This document shows, piece after piece, positions 1 to 10,067 of a stretch of 26,977 nt of DNA; within the stretch, counting starts at the first letter, position 1; each line of letters starts with the position of its first letter. The stretch covers positions 1 through 26,977 of the forward strand of contig JALKBU010000715.1 in assembly GCA_023091735.1 (NCBI GenBank), given 5' to 3'. A program made the translations under genes and the position numbers. The DNA is from Trichomonas tenax. Taxonomy: Eukaryota > Parabasalia > Trichomonadida > Trichomonadidae. Below the pieces are notes generated by a model, which saw only the letters and a program-made list of their open reading frames with translations, made no database searches and was not told the origin of the DNA.

Positions 1-471
1 AATACCCTTGCTAAAAGCTGAGCTAATGGCAATGAGCATAGAACGAGCATTGTATCAACTAAAAGTAATACTGGTTCATCTTTTTCGTTTTCAAAATTGT
101 TAAAATAATTCATGAATATTTTCATAACTATATGCATCGATAGTACAATAGCCATGACCATACTGTGATATTGCTCTATATGCTGTTTCTTTCGATTGAA
201 CAGCATGCCCAACTGCATAGAAGTCAACTCCACCAGCATCTTCACACGAATTATTGAAGAAATAGCATTCAGAATTTAGGAACTTAATTTCATGGCTGCC
301 AACACTTAATTTAATAGGAGCTGATTGGAAATCACGGAATGTGCATCTGAAAGAGAAAAAATACGATTCTTGAGTTGAAGAGTCAGAATTTTCCCAGTTA
401 CTGGGATCATCCATATATGTGCCATCATAGAATTCATTCCATCGTGCTTGCGCTTCTTCCCCAAATGACAT
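1..471 (-). pseudogene. Remnant of a probable beta-helix-type surface protein (partial, frameshifted)
   Basis: An ATG at 471 opens 123 codons to a TAA at 100-102. The central residues combine short Cys- and Asn-rich strands (ECYFFNNSCEDAGG) with an aromatic, Gly-rich continuation (GHAVQSK...YGHGYCTID). This looks like the Cys-rich right-handed beta-helix repeat proteins that are abundant in trichomonads; the assignment is by resemblance only. Past the stop, the minus strand stays open to the window edge in the +1 frame (beginning near NYFNNFENEKDE), so a one-base shift may have broken a longer gene. No signal peptide is present at the ATG, so the true 5' end may also be lost. It could instead be a short unrelated gene. 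Confidence 0.33.
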
Positions 472-1012
472 TCAGTGATGTGAATCCATAAATGCTTGCT
501 AGAGTTGCATCAATAGAATGTCATTAAAACCGTCGTCAAATGACGCTTTCAACCTTATTTTACTCAAAATTGCAAGGATTTCAATTTGTATATTAATTAA
601 ATTATAACCAAGTTTTTTTATGTGCTTTTCAAAAGAATTTCTTCTGAATTGTTGTTATATGAGTGATGCCTCTGTAAGCTCATATTGCTGAGTTAATCAT
701 TTTTTGTGATAAACAAATCGAATATTACCGAGGATTAGTGAAGGCAATAACCTACAGAAAAGTACAATAATAATGGAGATAAGTAATTCTTGTATTCATC
801 GATCAATTGTTGGATCGATCCAAACAAAAATAATTATTCATTCAAAATATTATTAACAGAATACTCCCGTCAATATATAAATAGATTTAACCGGTGTCAG
901 ATGACTTGACATTTTTTGTGATGAGCAAAAAGCAAACAAACTTTTTCAAATTTATTAATGATTTTTCTTATTATTGAATCTCTGATTATCTGATCAAATC
1001 CCATATTGATGA
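472..1012. other. Intergenic, no gene seen
   Basis: AT-rich sequence with stops in all frames. The only local structure noticed is a 14-nt perfect palindrome, TTGGATCGATCCAA, at 810-823. No tRNA boxes or start-proximal TTTACATGTCA motif were found. Confidence 0.5.
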
Positions 1013-1591
1013 GAGCCTATAGAAACAAGGGAATCAATTACTACGTCAGTGGGACAAGTTCTCAGTATTCTTGAAACTAAACCAGAATGCACATTTGATG
1101 GACTTGAAAAGTCATATGATTGGTGTTCAGAGTGTGCTACATCATATGATAAGCACCTATTCATAATTTTATCGGTAAATGACAAAATAATGAATATTGA
1201 TGAATATTACATAAAAGCCGACTGCTGTACCGATAAATGTTGTTGCTGTGTTGCATCTCAAACATATTGCTGCGTATGTTGTCCCTACAGCTGGTCATTC
1301 CAAATTTCTTTCGATAACAAAACATGGACAACAATTCACAAAGGAGAAAAGGATATAGAACTGAGACACTGCAGAGACAAAACATTCAAGTTTAGCTCAT
1401 AGCATAGAGCTAAATATGTGAGGATCATTCAGAACAAAGAGTGCCCCGGAGACCCTCCATGCATGGCTTTAAATCAATTGGAGTTACTTGGACATATTGA
1501 TGGCGAAAACGATTTCAATGACTTTGATGAAGCTGCAGAAGAAGATGATGTTAGCATAATAGGACATGTATCGAAGGTATACAGTTCTTGA
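1013..1591 (+). pseudogene. F5/8 type C (discoidin)-like protein remnant with an in-frame TAG
   Basis: A reading frame is open from 1013 to a TAG at 1400-1402 and then continues in the same frame for 62 more codons to a TGA at 1589-1591. The translation resembles the end of an F5/8 type C galactose-binding-like domain on both sides of the stop: YYIKAD, then WSFQISFDNKTWTTIH, then after the TAG AKYVRIIQN, CMALNQLELLG and an acidic tail. This matches the family pattern of a strand ending in a W(x)5-S-D/N-x-W turn, a YVRI strand and a final L-E-L-x-G. There is no ATG at the start of the frame (the first likely initiator at 1049 is GTG), and the expected N-terminal half of the domain is missing or unrecognisable. 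An unusual Cys cluster (about ten Cys within 20 residues) precedes the Trp strand. A decayed gene is the simplest reading; stop readthrough is the alternative. Confidence 0.55.
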
Positions 1592-2045
1592 AATCGGAAT
1601 TTTAAATTCATTTCAAATGCTTTCCTCTTCATTATTTTTCATCGAATTCAAATCTTTTGTTATCAAATTCAATGGCATTTTAAGATAATATTTTATTGGA
1701 AGCATCTTCTTAGCTTCGTTTATTTGTTCATTACTCTGTTTTATTCTTTAAAACAAAATTAATTTTGCATTGAAATCACCATTATTAGAAGCATCAATTT
1801 AGGGCCTAAATTTTAAAACCCAGAAGCTAGCAAATATCATTTTTCACCTAAATTTGTTGTGGAACATATGTGACTATTTGCATGGTATCTATTTATAGCT
1901 TTTTTTGAAAAATTAAAATAATGTAAATCGTCATAAATGCAACTTTACATGCCATAATTTACGATTTTGAAAAGTTTACAAATGACAGAAATTGTATTTT
2001 TGGCGACTTTTCTTTCAAATAATTTACAAAAAACAAAATTCGTCA
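1592..2045. promoter_or_regulatory. 5' region of the chromodomain gene with two motif-like sites
   Basis: 454 bp without a gene. Two imperfect versions of the window's recurrent start-proximal motif lie near the downstream ATG at 2046: TTTACATGCCA at 1944-1954 and TTTACAAATGACA at 1975-1987. Neither is an exact copy of TTTACATGTCA. No TCA-Py-T-W initiator is evident immediately upstream of the ATG. Confidence 0.35.
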
Positions 2046-5000
2046 ATGTCGAATGTTGTTGATGAAACTAACAACATTGGCACTAGACCATCATACAACG
2101 AGGAACCGAACATCGAATCCTTCTTCAGCACAGGTGATGCAGAGCTTATGGGGATGTGGAGTGATTTTCGAACTCCAATCTCTGAATTAATCGATGTGGT
2201 TCACACACACACTGTTACTCAGTCCGGAAGCTACAGATTTTTCGTCAAACTTCAAAATAGGTCTTACAGAGATTCTCAGTGGATTGATGATCCAAAAGGC
2301 AACGAACAGAACCGCCGTAAAATTGACGAGTACCTCCGTATATACAGGAATTCGCCACGACAAAAGCCGTACTTTAATCCTGACTTTAATATTCCTTGCG
2401 AAATCATCGAGAGAAGCTCTGACAACAAATATCTAGTTAGATGGAAAGGCCTCGGAAAAAGCGACGCAACATGGGAAACACCAGAGTCCTTAAAAGACGA
2501 CATACTTATAAACGATTTTCTACAAAACCCATTACAATCGGGTAAGTTATCACAAAATTTACCGAACTTACAAATTAACACACAAAAGCAACAATTTTCA
2601 CGCGAAATAAACAGTTTTCCTTCCGAATCAGAAAATAGAACAATAGATATGATGCTACGAATGATACAAGACTACAGCTGCTTCATATATCTCGTTGCAG
2701 GTCCATCAGAGCCGAAGTCGATATTTGTTAACTTATTATCTGCTATTTCAAGAACTCAACAAAATTTAGGCACATGCTTGATTGCGACTACGATGGACAA
2801 CATGTCCATATGGGAACAGGACTTCTCCCAGCACAGAGTTGATTACGTGAAATTATTTGGAAAAGATGTTGATAACCCACAATTATACAAAAATCAAATA
2901 CGAATGCAAAATAATCCCCTCTTAAACTTCCAAATTGTTCTAACATCGTTCGATTCTTTTGTAAATTCAGCAATTTCTTCTTGGAATATTGTCATTATCG
3001 ATGATTCTTCAACAAAAATTCACCCAAACATCAAAAACATCTGTTATGATTGCATATTACAGTCTCAAATCAAGATTATCATTTCTGGTGATAATTTGGA
3101 TGATTCACACCGTTCAACTTACGCAAACCTCTTCAAAGTTCAAGTTCCATTTGATAGAGTCTCCATTAAGTCAGATGTCAAAATAAGATCGCTCCTGGAC
3201 CCTTATATAGAGTATATGATTGAATGTCAAATAGATTCTGTGCAAACATCATATTATCTCGAAATTTTCCTACAGAACAAGGACAAAATCATGTCAATAA
3301 AAAAATCTAACGAAAATTCTGTTAATAATGTTTTAATGTCGAAATTACACAACGTATGTAATCATCCAGCTATCGAATTCACAACAGACACAGTCATCGC
3401 GCGATATATGAAAGATAACAGCATTAATGCACGTACCAAAGACGTTGAAATCAAGGCTTTATTGTCTTCAAGTGCAAAACTTGCAATGGCGAACAAAATA
3501 TTTGAGTACGCATCGAAATCAAACTTATTTCCTATCGTTTTCATTGTCAATCATCCATATTTGCAAACGATTTTACTTGAATTCTTTAAATTGAAAAGTC
3601 TCAAAGCTATTGCTGTTGATAAAGATTATACAGATGATTCACGAAATCAGTCACAAGTTATTGTCATCCTCAAAGTAGCTTTGGGACGTCGCAAAAACTT
3701 AATTCGTGCGAATAATTTCATTTTGTTTGATTGCCAACCATCAGATGATATAAAGCTCATCAATGACATACGTATTCCAAAATCAAATACCGAAGTTTCA
3801 ATTTACAGATTAATAACGAAATTTTCAATCGAAGCTTTAACATATGGAGCGAATCCAAGAAGCCAAAACAATCTTTTCAAGACATGCGCTGCATTAGCAA
3901 TAGAAAATTTGAACAAAGAGCTTCCTCCGCCAGAATCAATTGAAGATATTCTATTACGCGTTGAGAGACACCGCGGAAGCCTCTCAGACAACACTCCAAC
4001 ACCACTATTCACTATAACCAAAATCACTCTTCAATTAGACGATGCTACACTTACTGCAGATAATTTTTGGAATTTAATTCTTCAGAAAATCGATTCTATT
4101 GTAAATAAGACGAACAATGGGAAAATAGACATTTCAATATTGAGCCATGGTATGCTAGTCCCTCCTCAATTGCCACCGAAGCGTAAAAAGAAAAAAGATG
4201 CACAACTCGAAGAGATAATAAAGCAGCAACAGCAGCAGTTCCAATCGCAAAATTTCTTCATGCAAGGAAGTTATGCAAAAATGCAGATGCCACCACAAAA
4301 TATGCTCAACTGGAGTCAGCAGTATAGAAGAATGATGCAAGGCGGATATCAGCAAAGCAATCAATTTCTTCCTTATGGTCAATATGCTCCAAATCCACAA
4401 TTGCAGAATCAAAATTACATGAATCAAGTTCAGATGTATTTACCAATGAAAGTCGAACCAGAAACTCCACAAGTGGCTGATGACTCTAAAAAGCAGACTC
4501 AAATTCAAGACTTCACCATTTTTTCGACATTAAATCATATCGATGAAACCTCAAAAACACACACGAGCTTTTATTCTCCAACAATTGAACCAAAAGAACC
4601 AGAAAAAGAACCGTCATTATTCCCTCCAGGAACTAGAGAGTTAATCAATTCTCAAAATGCAGCCTTTAAAGCACCTCAAGCATTTGCTGCTCCAATCGAG
4701 AAACCTGCCGAAGTTAAAGAACCACCAAAATCAAATGAACCCGAACCTGTCATTCTTGATTCATCAAAGTTTGCTGAACCGGAAACAACAAAAATCAGTG
4801 AATCTATGAGATCTGAAAGTAAAGCTTTGAAGCAACCAGAAAAGCAGCCAAAATCGGAAAGTCCGAAAGAAAGACAAAAGACACCTGAAATATCCGATAA
4901 CGAGCAACACATGTCTAAGCGCAGCAGTGACAATGATTTAAGCAAGACAGCAAAGAAGAAAGTGAACTCTCCATGCATCACATGGAATCAAAGTTTGTTC

Positions 5001-7025
5001 AATGACTTGATTAACACTCTCCTTAAATTCGGATACAGTCGCGAGGATAAGTTTTCAAGTATCCTTCGCGAAATAAATGGTGTAGATTTAGTTGCTACTT
5101 GCCGCATTACGATGAAATGGATGCGGCTCAGTTCTGGCTTTGATTTGGCGAAAACTCCTTTGATTACTGAATTCCTCAAAGAAAAATCTCCTTATGAGGA
5201 TGTTTTCGACACTGAATTCAAGCAAAAGTTTTTCTCGATTGCTACAAAATCAGCAAAAAGCCGTCTGAAGAAAATCAACTTTATAGAGCTCAATGCAACA
5301 CTCATTAACACAATGAATTCCATTGAAGAACTTGCCTGTCCAACTTTAGGAGCGAAATTCGGTGAATCTTGGACTCAAGAGAAAGACAGATTGCTTATGA
5401 AGCTCACATACGAGAAAGGTCTCGGAGAAGTTACTGCTGATGATCTTGGAATGGATGATGTTGTAAATCCAAACGAAAGATTTACAGCGTTAATCACACA
5501 TATTAATAAATATGCTTACAAACTTGAAGAAATCAATAACGCGAATGTTGTTGAAAGTCTAAACAGAAAAGGAAAGAAAATGCCTGATCGCGCTTCATCA
5601 ACACACATTAACGATGACGAATTAACGCTTGAAGAGCACAAAGAACTCATCAAGCTAATTGATATGAATGGTTTCAACAAACCAGAAGCAGTCGCTGCTA
5701 AGATCGTCTCAACGCGCCATTCAACTGCAATTTATATTAAATATATCGAAAATCTCATAGACGTTTCATTCAAGATTGTTGAAGGTAATGAAGCTGATCA
5801 ATCTGCGCTCGTTGATAAACTCACAGATCCAATTGCACGACGTATACATAGATCTGTAACACTTATGCGTGAAATGAAGGAAGTAATCGATAATAACGAA
5901 GTTTCTAACCCAACGCATAAAGAATTAATCAAATTAATTCTCGAAAAAGGATTCGATGAAGCAATTAAAACACAGTCTGTAATCGATTACATGAACGGAA
6001 ATCCGAAAATTAGGCCACTGCAAAAAGATATGAGAACATTGATCCATATTTCTAAAGTCAACAACAAAATTGCCACTCCAGAGCCAAAAGCTGAAACAAC
6101 TGAAGAAATGAATTATGGAGAACCGGAGTTCCCGATTGTTCTCAATCCATCATTAAAAGTCATTTCACTTGGAGAAGTTGTCTATGATCGCGAAAATTAC
6201 CACACACCACGTTATATCTACTGTCCAGGCTTCATTTCGGAGCGTCTCTATGCAAGTGTTGACAATCCAACAGAAAAAGCGTGGTACAGATCATTAATCC
6301 TTGATGGCGGAGAAATTCCAATATTTAGAGTCGAACTCAAGGACAAACCAGATAAATATTACTGGGAAGGACCTAAACCAACGTCACCATGGTCTGCAGC
6401 GATCAAAGACATCGAAAGAAAGCGCAGTTCACTTGGCTTTAAAAGTCACTCTGTTTCTGTTTCAGGACCAGAAAGTTTCGGTCTTGCTTCTCCAAAAATT
6501 ATATATTACACATCAAAGCTTCCAAATGCAGACAAATGCAAGAGATATGCACGAGATAATTTATCAACAACAGGCCATCAATCTGAAATCGAGGATCAAG
6601 GAACAGTTGAAAAAGTTCCAACTGAAAAGCACGTGATGGAAAAACCGAAGTCACGCGCGAAGAAGAAACATTATGTTGAGTCCGATCTCCCTGTTCTCAT
6701 TGGAAGCCAGGATGAAACAGAAACAAGATCCGGCAAGAAATATTCAGAAGACAGAAGATCAATCGAATCCAGAAAAGCCATCGATGACGATGTCAAGCAT
6801 TTCATTGTCGATAGTTCTGATGATGATATTGCTCCTGAACCAGAGTCAGAGTCACCACTCTCTGATTCATTTTCAGACTACAATGATGAGCCTATTATTG
6901 AAGATTCTAGATCTCCAAAGCTTGTTTTTAATTTCAAGAAGTTACTTGCTTTGAAACATGACAGCGAAATTCATATTGTTTTTCCGCGACACCAGAATTA
7001 TGTTGAAATTCTTAGGGGATTTTAG
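2046..7025 (+). CDS. CHD-like chromodomain protein with degenerate SNF2 ATPase and FYRN/FYRC domains
   Basis: 1659 residues. I start it at the first ATG (MSNVVDET); the in-frame TTG at 1992 is not needed. Order seen: chromodomain 1 (about 48-105: VKLQNRSYRDSQW, KIDEYLR), chromodomain 2 (about 117-155: YLVRWKGLGKSDATWE), SNF2-type lobes (about 200-620), a basic NLS-like stretch (PPKRKKKKD, about 710), a Gln-rich region (about 718-805), SANT/Myb-like helical segments (from about 977 and 1105), then FYRN and FYRC (about 1372-1500: YHTPRYIYCPGF, FGLASPKIIYY) and an acidic tail. The chromodomain pair plus SNF2 order is that of CHD remodellers. However, the Walker A equivalent reads AGPSEPKS, the DEAH box is DDSS (319-322), GTPLQN is GDNLDD, and RxxRxGQ reads NDIRIPK. 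It is therefore probably a nuclear chromatin reader or scaffold with little or no ATPase activity. FYRN/FYRC is known from MLL/KMT2 and TBRG1 families, not from CHDs. Confidence 0.88.
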   Translation: MSNVVDETNNIGTRPSYNEEPNIESFFSTGDAELMGMWSDFRTPISELIDVVHTHTVTQSGSYRFFVKLQNRSYRDSQWIDDPKGNEQNRRKIDEYLRIYRNSPRQKPYFNPDFNIPCEIIERSSDNKYLVRWKGLGKSDATWETPESLKDDILINDFLQNPLQSGKLSQNLPNLQINTQKQQFSREINSFPSESENRTIDMMLRMIQDYSCFIYLVAGPSEPKSIFVNLLSAISRTQQNLGTCLIATTMDNMSIWEQDFSQHRVDYVKLFGKDVDNPQLYKNQIRMQNNPLLNFQIVLTSFDSFVNSAISSWNIVIIDDSSTKIHPNIKNICYDCILQSQIKIIISGDNLDDSHRSTYANLFKVQVPFDRVSIKSDVKIRSLLDPYIEYMIECQIDSVQTSYYLEIFLQNKDKIMSIKKSNENSVNNVLMSKLHNVCNHPAIEFTTDTVIARYMKDNSINARTKDVEIKALLSSSAKLAMANKIFEYASKSNLFPIVFIVNHPYLQTILLEFFKLKSLKAIAVDKDYTDDSRNQSQVIVILKVALGRRKNLIRANNFILFDCQPSDDIKLINDIRIPKSNTEVSIYRLITKFSIEALTYGANPRSQNNLFKTCAALAIENLNKELPPPESIEDILLRVERHRGSLSDNTPTPLFTITKITLQLDDATLTADNFWNLILQKIDSIVNKTNNGKIDISILSHGMLVPPQLPPKRKKKKDAQLEEIIKQQQQQFQSQNFFMQGSYAKMQMPPQNMLNWSQQYRRMMQGGYQQSNQFLPYGQYAPNPQLQNQNYMNQVQMYLPMKVEPETPQVADDSKKQTQIQDFTIFSTLNHIDETSKTHTSFYSPTIEPKEPEKEPSLFPPGTRELINSQNAAFKAPQAFAAPIEKPAEVKEPPKSNEPEPVILDSSKFAEPETTKISESMRSESKALKQPEKQPKSESPKERQKTPEISDNEQHMSKRSSDNDLSKTAKKKVNSPCITWNQSLFNDLINTLLKFGYSREDKFSSILREINGVDLVATCRITMKWMRLSSGFDLAKTPLITEFLKEKSPYEDVFDTEFKQKFFSIATKSAKSRLKKINFIELNATLINTMNSIEELACPTLGAKFGESWTQEKDRLLMKLTYEKGLGEVTADDLGMDDVVNPNERFTALITHINKYAYKLEEINNANVVESLNRKGKKMPDRASSTHINDDELTLEEHKELIKLIDMNGFNKPEAVAAKIVSTRHSTAIYIKYIENLIDVSFKIVEGNEADQSALVDKLTDPIARRIHRSVTLMREMKEVIDNNEVSNPTHKELIKLILEKGFDEAIKTQSVIDYMNGNPKIRPLQKDMRTLIHISKVNNKIATPEPKAETTEEMNYGEPEFPIVLNPSLKVISLGEVVYDRENYHTPRYIYCPGFISERLYASVDNPTEKAWYRSLILDGGEIPIFRVELKDKPDKYYWEGPKPTSPWSAAIKDIERKRSSLGFKSHSVSVSGPESFGLASPKIIYYTSKLPNADKCKRYARDNLSTTGHQSEIEDQGTVEKVPTEKHVMEKPKSRAKKKHYVESDLPVLIGSQDETETRSGKKYSEDRRSIESRKAIDDDVKHFIVDSSDDDIAPEPESESPLSDSFSDYNDEPIIEDSRSPKLVFNFKKLLALKHDSEIHIVFPRHQNYVEILRGF

Positions 7026-8231
7026 CATATTATTATATCTTTGTTTTTTATAAAAATGTTTGTTTAAGGGCGACTAACATGAAAAGTGACAGTTAAGCAA
7101 ATCATTATGATTGCATAAAAGGTCCTGTGGCAGAATGTACGTTATTAAAAATCTCACTTTTTTGGCCTCGGTCGAAGTTTAGTTTTGCTATCTCGGTGAG
7201 AATTCAAAACTAGACTTTTCTATATGGCACAATCAAAAATGTAACTCAGCGAATTTATCATAGAACCTATTTAGGTGCTCTGGACTAAAGTCATTGCTAT
7301 GATATTGCGATTTTTAAACTTTGTTGGTTTCTAGCCTTGGCGTTACCAATGGCTTTCTACAAGAATATCTAGCGTCGGAATCCGTCTTGAAACCTACATG
7401 TTACAATTCGAAATTTGTACCACAAAATTTTGCCGATTTTTTTGGCTCCATCTTCTACACACAACTGCTACTAACATTCCGCTGATCACTCACAAATTTG
7501 CTAAGGGCCGCTACAGAGGGGTTTTTGAGAACCGATTATTATCTCCATATTTAACGATGATTTATGCATATTTATAGAAATTCGTGTAATTTACATCAGT
7601 AGTTCGGTTCAATTACAGATATAAAACTATCAATATCTCTATTTAAGATTTCATTCATAATGTTTTTATAAAATTTTGTTCTTTTTCTTTGAGTAAATAC
7701 TTCTACCTTTATAACCATATCTATAACTAGCTTATCAATTCATTTTATGAATATGATTTTTTCACTTTTTTGAAAATGTTGAAATATTTAAGCGTTGTAT
7801 GTTGTTTCTATGATTAGTAGTCCAATTAGTTTGTTTTAATGTGAATGAATTTCATTCATTGTTCATGTTTTTTTTAAAAAATCGAAAAATTAAAATTGCC
7901 TATTTAATGGTAAAATTATATTCAGCATCTATTATGTATTAAAATTTATTATTTCTTTTATGCATAAATTCATTTTTAATCAAAAAATTTAAGTTGCAAA
8001 AATATTTTTCAAAAATTTGTTAATAAATTTTTGGTGAAATTTAAATTATAAGATCAAAAGCATTTTCTTGATATATCCACAGCTTTATATTGGTTAGTTA
8101 TCAATAATTTAGATATTGAATCAAAAATCAAAATTTCGTGGAGAAAAAACGTATTTTGCTGTGAAATAACGAGAAATTGGGTTATTTCAGGTTTACAAAA
8201 GAAGTTCCAAAATAACGTGTTTTCAAAATTT
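7026..8231. other. 1.2-kb intergenic region, no gene seen
   Basis: The first 500 bp (about 7080-7560) is less AT-rich than the flanks and holds short open stretches on the minus strand interrupted by stops, for example a frame reading GFKTDSDARYSCRKPLVT near 7320-7400. This could be decayed coding or transposon sequence, but I recognise no family. AAAAGTGACA at about 7082-7091 matches motifs clustered at the right edge of the window. From about 7560 the sequence is homopolymer-rich AT DNA leading to the next gene, with no exact TTTACATGTCA motif. Confidence 0.4.
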
Positions 8232-10067
8232 ATGTCGGTGCAAAAGATCAATAATTTATTAAACAACGGGGAAATAATCAACTTCAATCTCATTTCCGAC
8301 CAGCTGAAGTACACTCTTATTGATATTTGCAACCTTTTACAAGAACATTCGTCGCAAATCAAAAATCTTCAGGAAGAAATGAACCTCAGATCAACGAAAA
8401 AAGAGGTAACAAGTATCCAGGAGAAGATGGAGGATATAGATAAAAACAATAAAGAAGCATTACAGCAGCAGAACGAGAAAATGAATAATCGATTTAACGA
8501 AATGACCACATTTTTGAATAAATATCAAAACACATTATCAGAAAAGATCGATGATTCAAATAAAAAGCTTATGGACGAGTTTGTCGCTAAAGAAAAAGAT
8601 CTTCAAGGCGATATTTACATTGCAAATCAACAAATACGCGAAATCAACATTAAAATTATCAGCCAGTCGAATCTACTTCAAAAATCACAAACAGAAATCA
8701 CAAAAATTAACAAATTACTCGATACAGGAAAAGATAAATCTTTAGAGCTTCTTGCGCTTCGTATTGAAGGATGTGAGAATAAATTAAACATTCTCACTTC
8801 AGAAAGCACAACTTTCCAAAATGATCTCACCTCAAAAGTCGATGAATGTGTAAAATTAACAAATACTGTTAAAAAAGACTATACAAATGAAATTCATGCT
8901 CTCAGTGTTGATTTAAACGATGTAAAACATATGGTTGTCGATGTTCAAGTGTTCCAAAACGATGGAACATTAGATACTCCCGCATTAATTCGTGCTCTTC
9001 AAAGAGACTCAAGGCGTATTGATAAATTCGATGAAACGATCAATGTTGTTAAGGAGGACCATCTTAAACTCAATCAGATGTGTTTGACATTAGTTAAAAC
9101 ATTCAATGAATTCCAAGTTAACATGGGAGAAATGGTTGTTGAAAACAACACATTTAGAAAGAATCTCATTAAGCGAACAGATGAAAATCAAGCATGGATA
9201 TTAGATTTCTCGGATGAGTTAGTGAATGTTTCGAATAATGTTCATAATGTGATTGAAGCCAATATGAATTCAACAACATTAATAACAAATTCATTTGTTC
9301 AACTTTCCGCGTTCATTCAACATTTGACAAATCGCCAAGTTCCTGTACATATCAACTTCGATGATGCAATGTTGAACATTCAGCAGCAAAATGATTCTAT
9401 AACAGCACAAAACGAAAAGCTTGAAGAAAAAGTTAAGAATGCGCATTCTGAGATGAAATATGGAAGACAGGCATCTTCTGATTTCGTTCTTCCTGTCACA
9501 AACATTCCTGTTCCTGAAGAACTCTTGACGCAAGTTAACACAACAATTGCTCCAGTTAAAGCACCGAACTCAGAAATTTCGGAGAATAAGCTTCGCGAAG
9601 CATCAGAAAACATGAGAATATCTGTAATGCAACCGAACGAAATCGAAAACAAGAGAGTGCTTCAGGGATTGACATCGAAGATTGATGCATTCAATGAGCA
9701 AATTGAAGAGCTTAAAGTTTCTCTCTCAGAGAAATTCGATAAGAAAGCTGATACTCAAATGGTTGAGCGTTTGATGGAAAGAAATAGAGTTTCGTTAAAC
9801 AAATTGAGAGATCAAATCAATCAGATTATTGCTAATATGAACGATAACTTAAAGAAAGACGAAATTGATTTGCAATCAAGTAGAACACAAAGCAGATGCT
9901 TTTATGGTGGAGATTTAACAGTTGTTTCTAAAAACTTTAGCAATCCAACTGCACAAGTCTCTCTTCCACGTTTGAGGCAAAGACCAGAACAGTCACATCA
10001 AATAATATATGGATCTGAAACTAAGTCACAAAGAGCTCCTTCTATAACTGGTTCAGGAAGAATATAA
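8232..10067 (+). CDS. Coiled-coil protein of unknown function (611 aa)
   Basis: I start it at the ATG at 8232 (MSVQKINNLL); an upstream in-frame GTG at 8217 is unlikely to be used. Nearly the whole length has heptad-like spacing of Leu/Ile/Val/Met with many Lys, Glu, Gln and Asn, indicating long coiled coils (about 20-560), with a less helical, Pro-containing interval near residues 420-450 (VLPVTNIPVPEELL). The last 50 residues are Ser/Arg/Pro-rich and non-helical (SLPRLRQRP, SITGSGRI) and could be a phosphorylated or binding tail. There is no signal peptide, membrane segment or catalytic motif. Such proteins are common in the flagellar, basal-body and pelta-axostyle cytoskeleton of parabasalids; that location is inference. 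No specific family was recognised. Confidence 0.8.
   Translation: MSVQKINNLLNNGEIINFNLISDQLKYTLIDICNLLQEHSSQIKNLQEEMNLRSTKKEVTSIQEKMEDIDKNNKEALQQQNEKMNNRFNEMTTFLNKYQNTLSEKIDDSNKKLMDEFVAKEKDLQGDIYIANQQIREINIKIISQSNLLQKSQTEITKINKLLDTGKDKSLELLALRIEGCENKLNILTSESTTFQNDLTSKVDECVKLTNTVKKDYTNEIHALSVDLNDVKHMVVDVQVFQNDGTLDTPALIRALQRDSRRIDKFDETINVVKEDHLKLNQMCLTLVKTFNEFQVNMGEMVVENNTFRKNLIKRTDENQAWILDFSDELVNVSNNVHNVIEANMNSTTLITNSFVQLSAFIQHLTNRQVPVHINFDDAMLNIQQQNDSITAQNEKLEEKVKNAHSEMKYGRQASSDFVLPVTNIPVPEELLTQVNTTIAPVKAPNSEISENKLREASENMRISVMQPNEIENKRVLQGLTSKIDAFNEQIEELKVSLSEKFDKKADTQMVERLMERNRVSLNKLRDQINQIIANMNDNLKKDEIDLQSSRTQSRCFYGGDLTVVSKNFSNPTAQVSLPRLRQRPEQSHQIIYGSETKSQRAPSITGSGRI

Noticed and set aside
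1..40. Possible tRNA start on the minus strand (TTAGCTCAGC resembles an A box)
   Set aside because: The D-arm lacks the GG pair and a matching stem, and the expected B box would lie outside the window.
810..823. 14-nt palindrome TTGGATCGATCCAA
   Set aside because: Short and isolated; palindromes of this length occur by chance at this scale.
1161..1385. Minus-strand 74-codon frame opposite the F5/8C-like remnant
   Set aside because: It is Cys/Leu/Phe-rich in the pattern expected from reading the complementary strand of the Cys-cluster coding region; no start context or family.
1992..2045. 18-codon N-terminal extension of the chromodomain protein from a TTG
   Set aside because: It needs a non-ATG start, its composition is that of the AT-rich leader, and a natural ATG follows at 2046.
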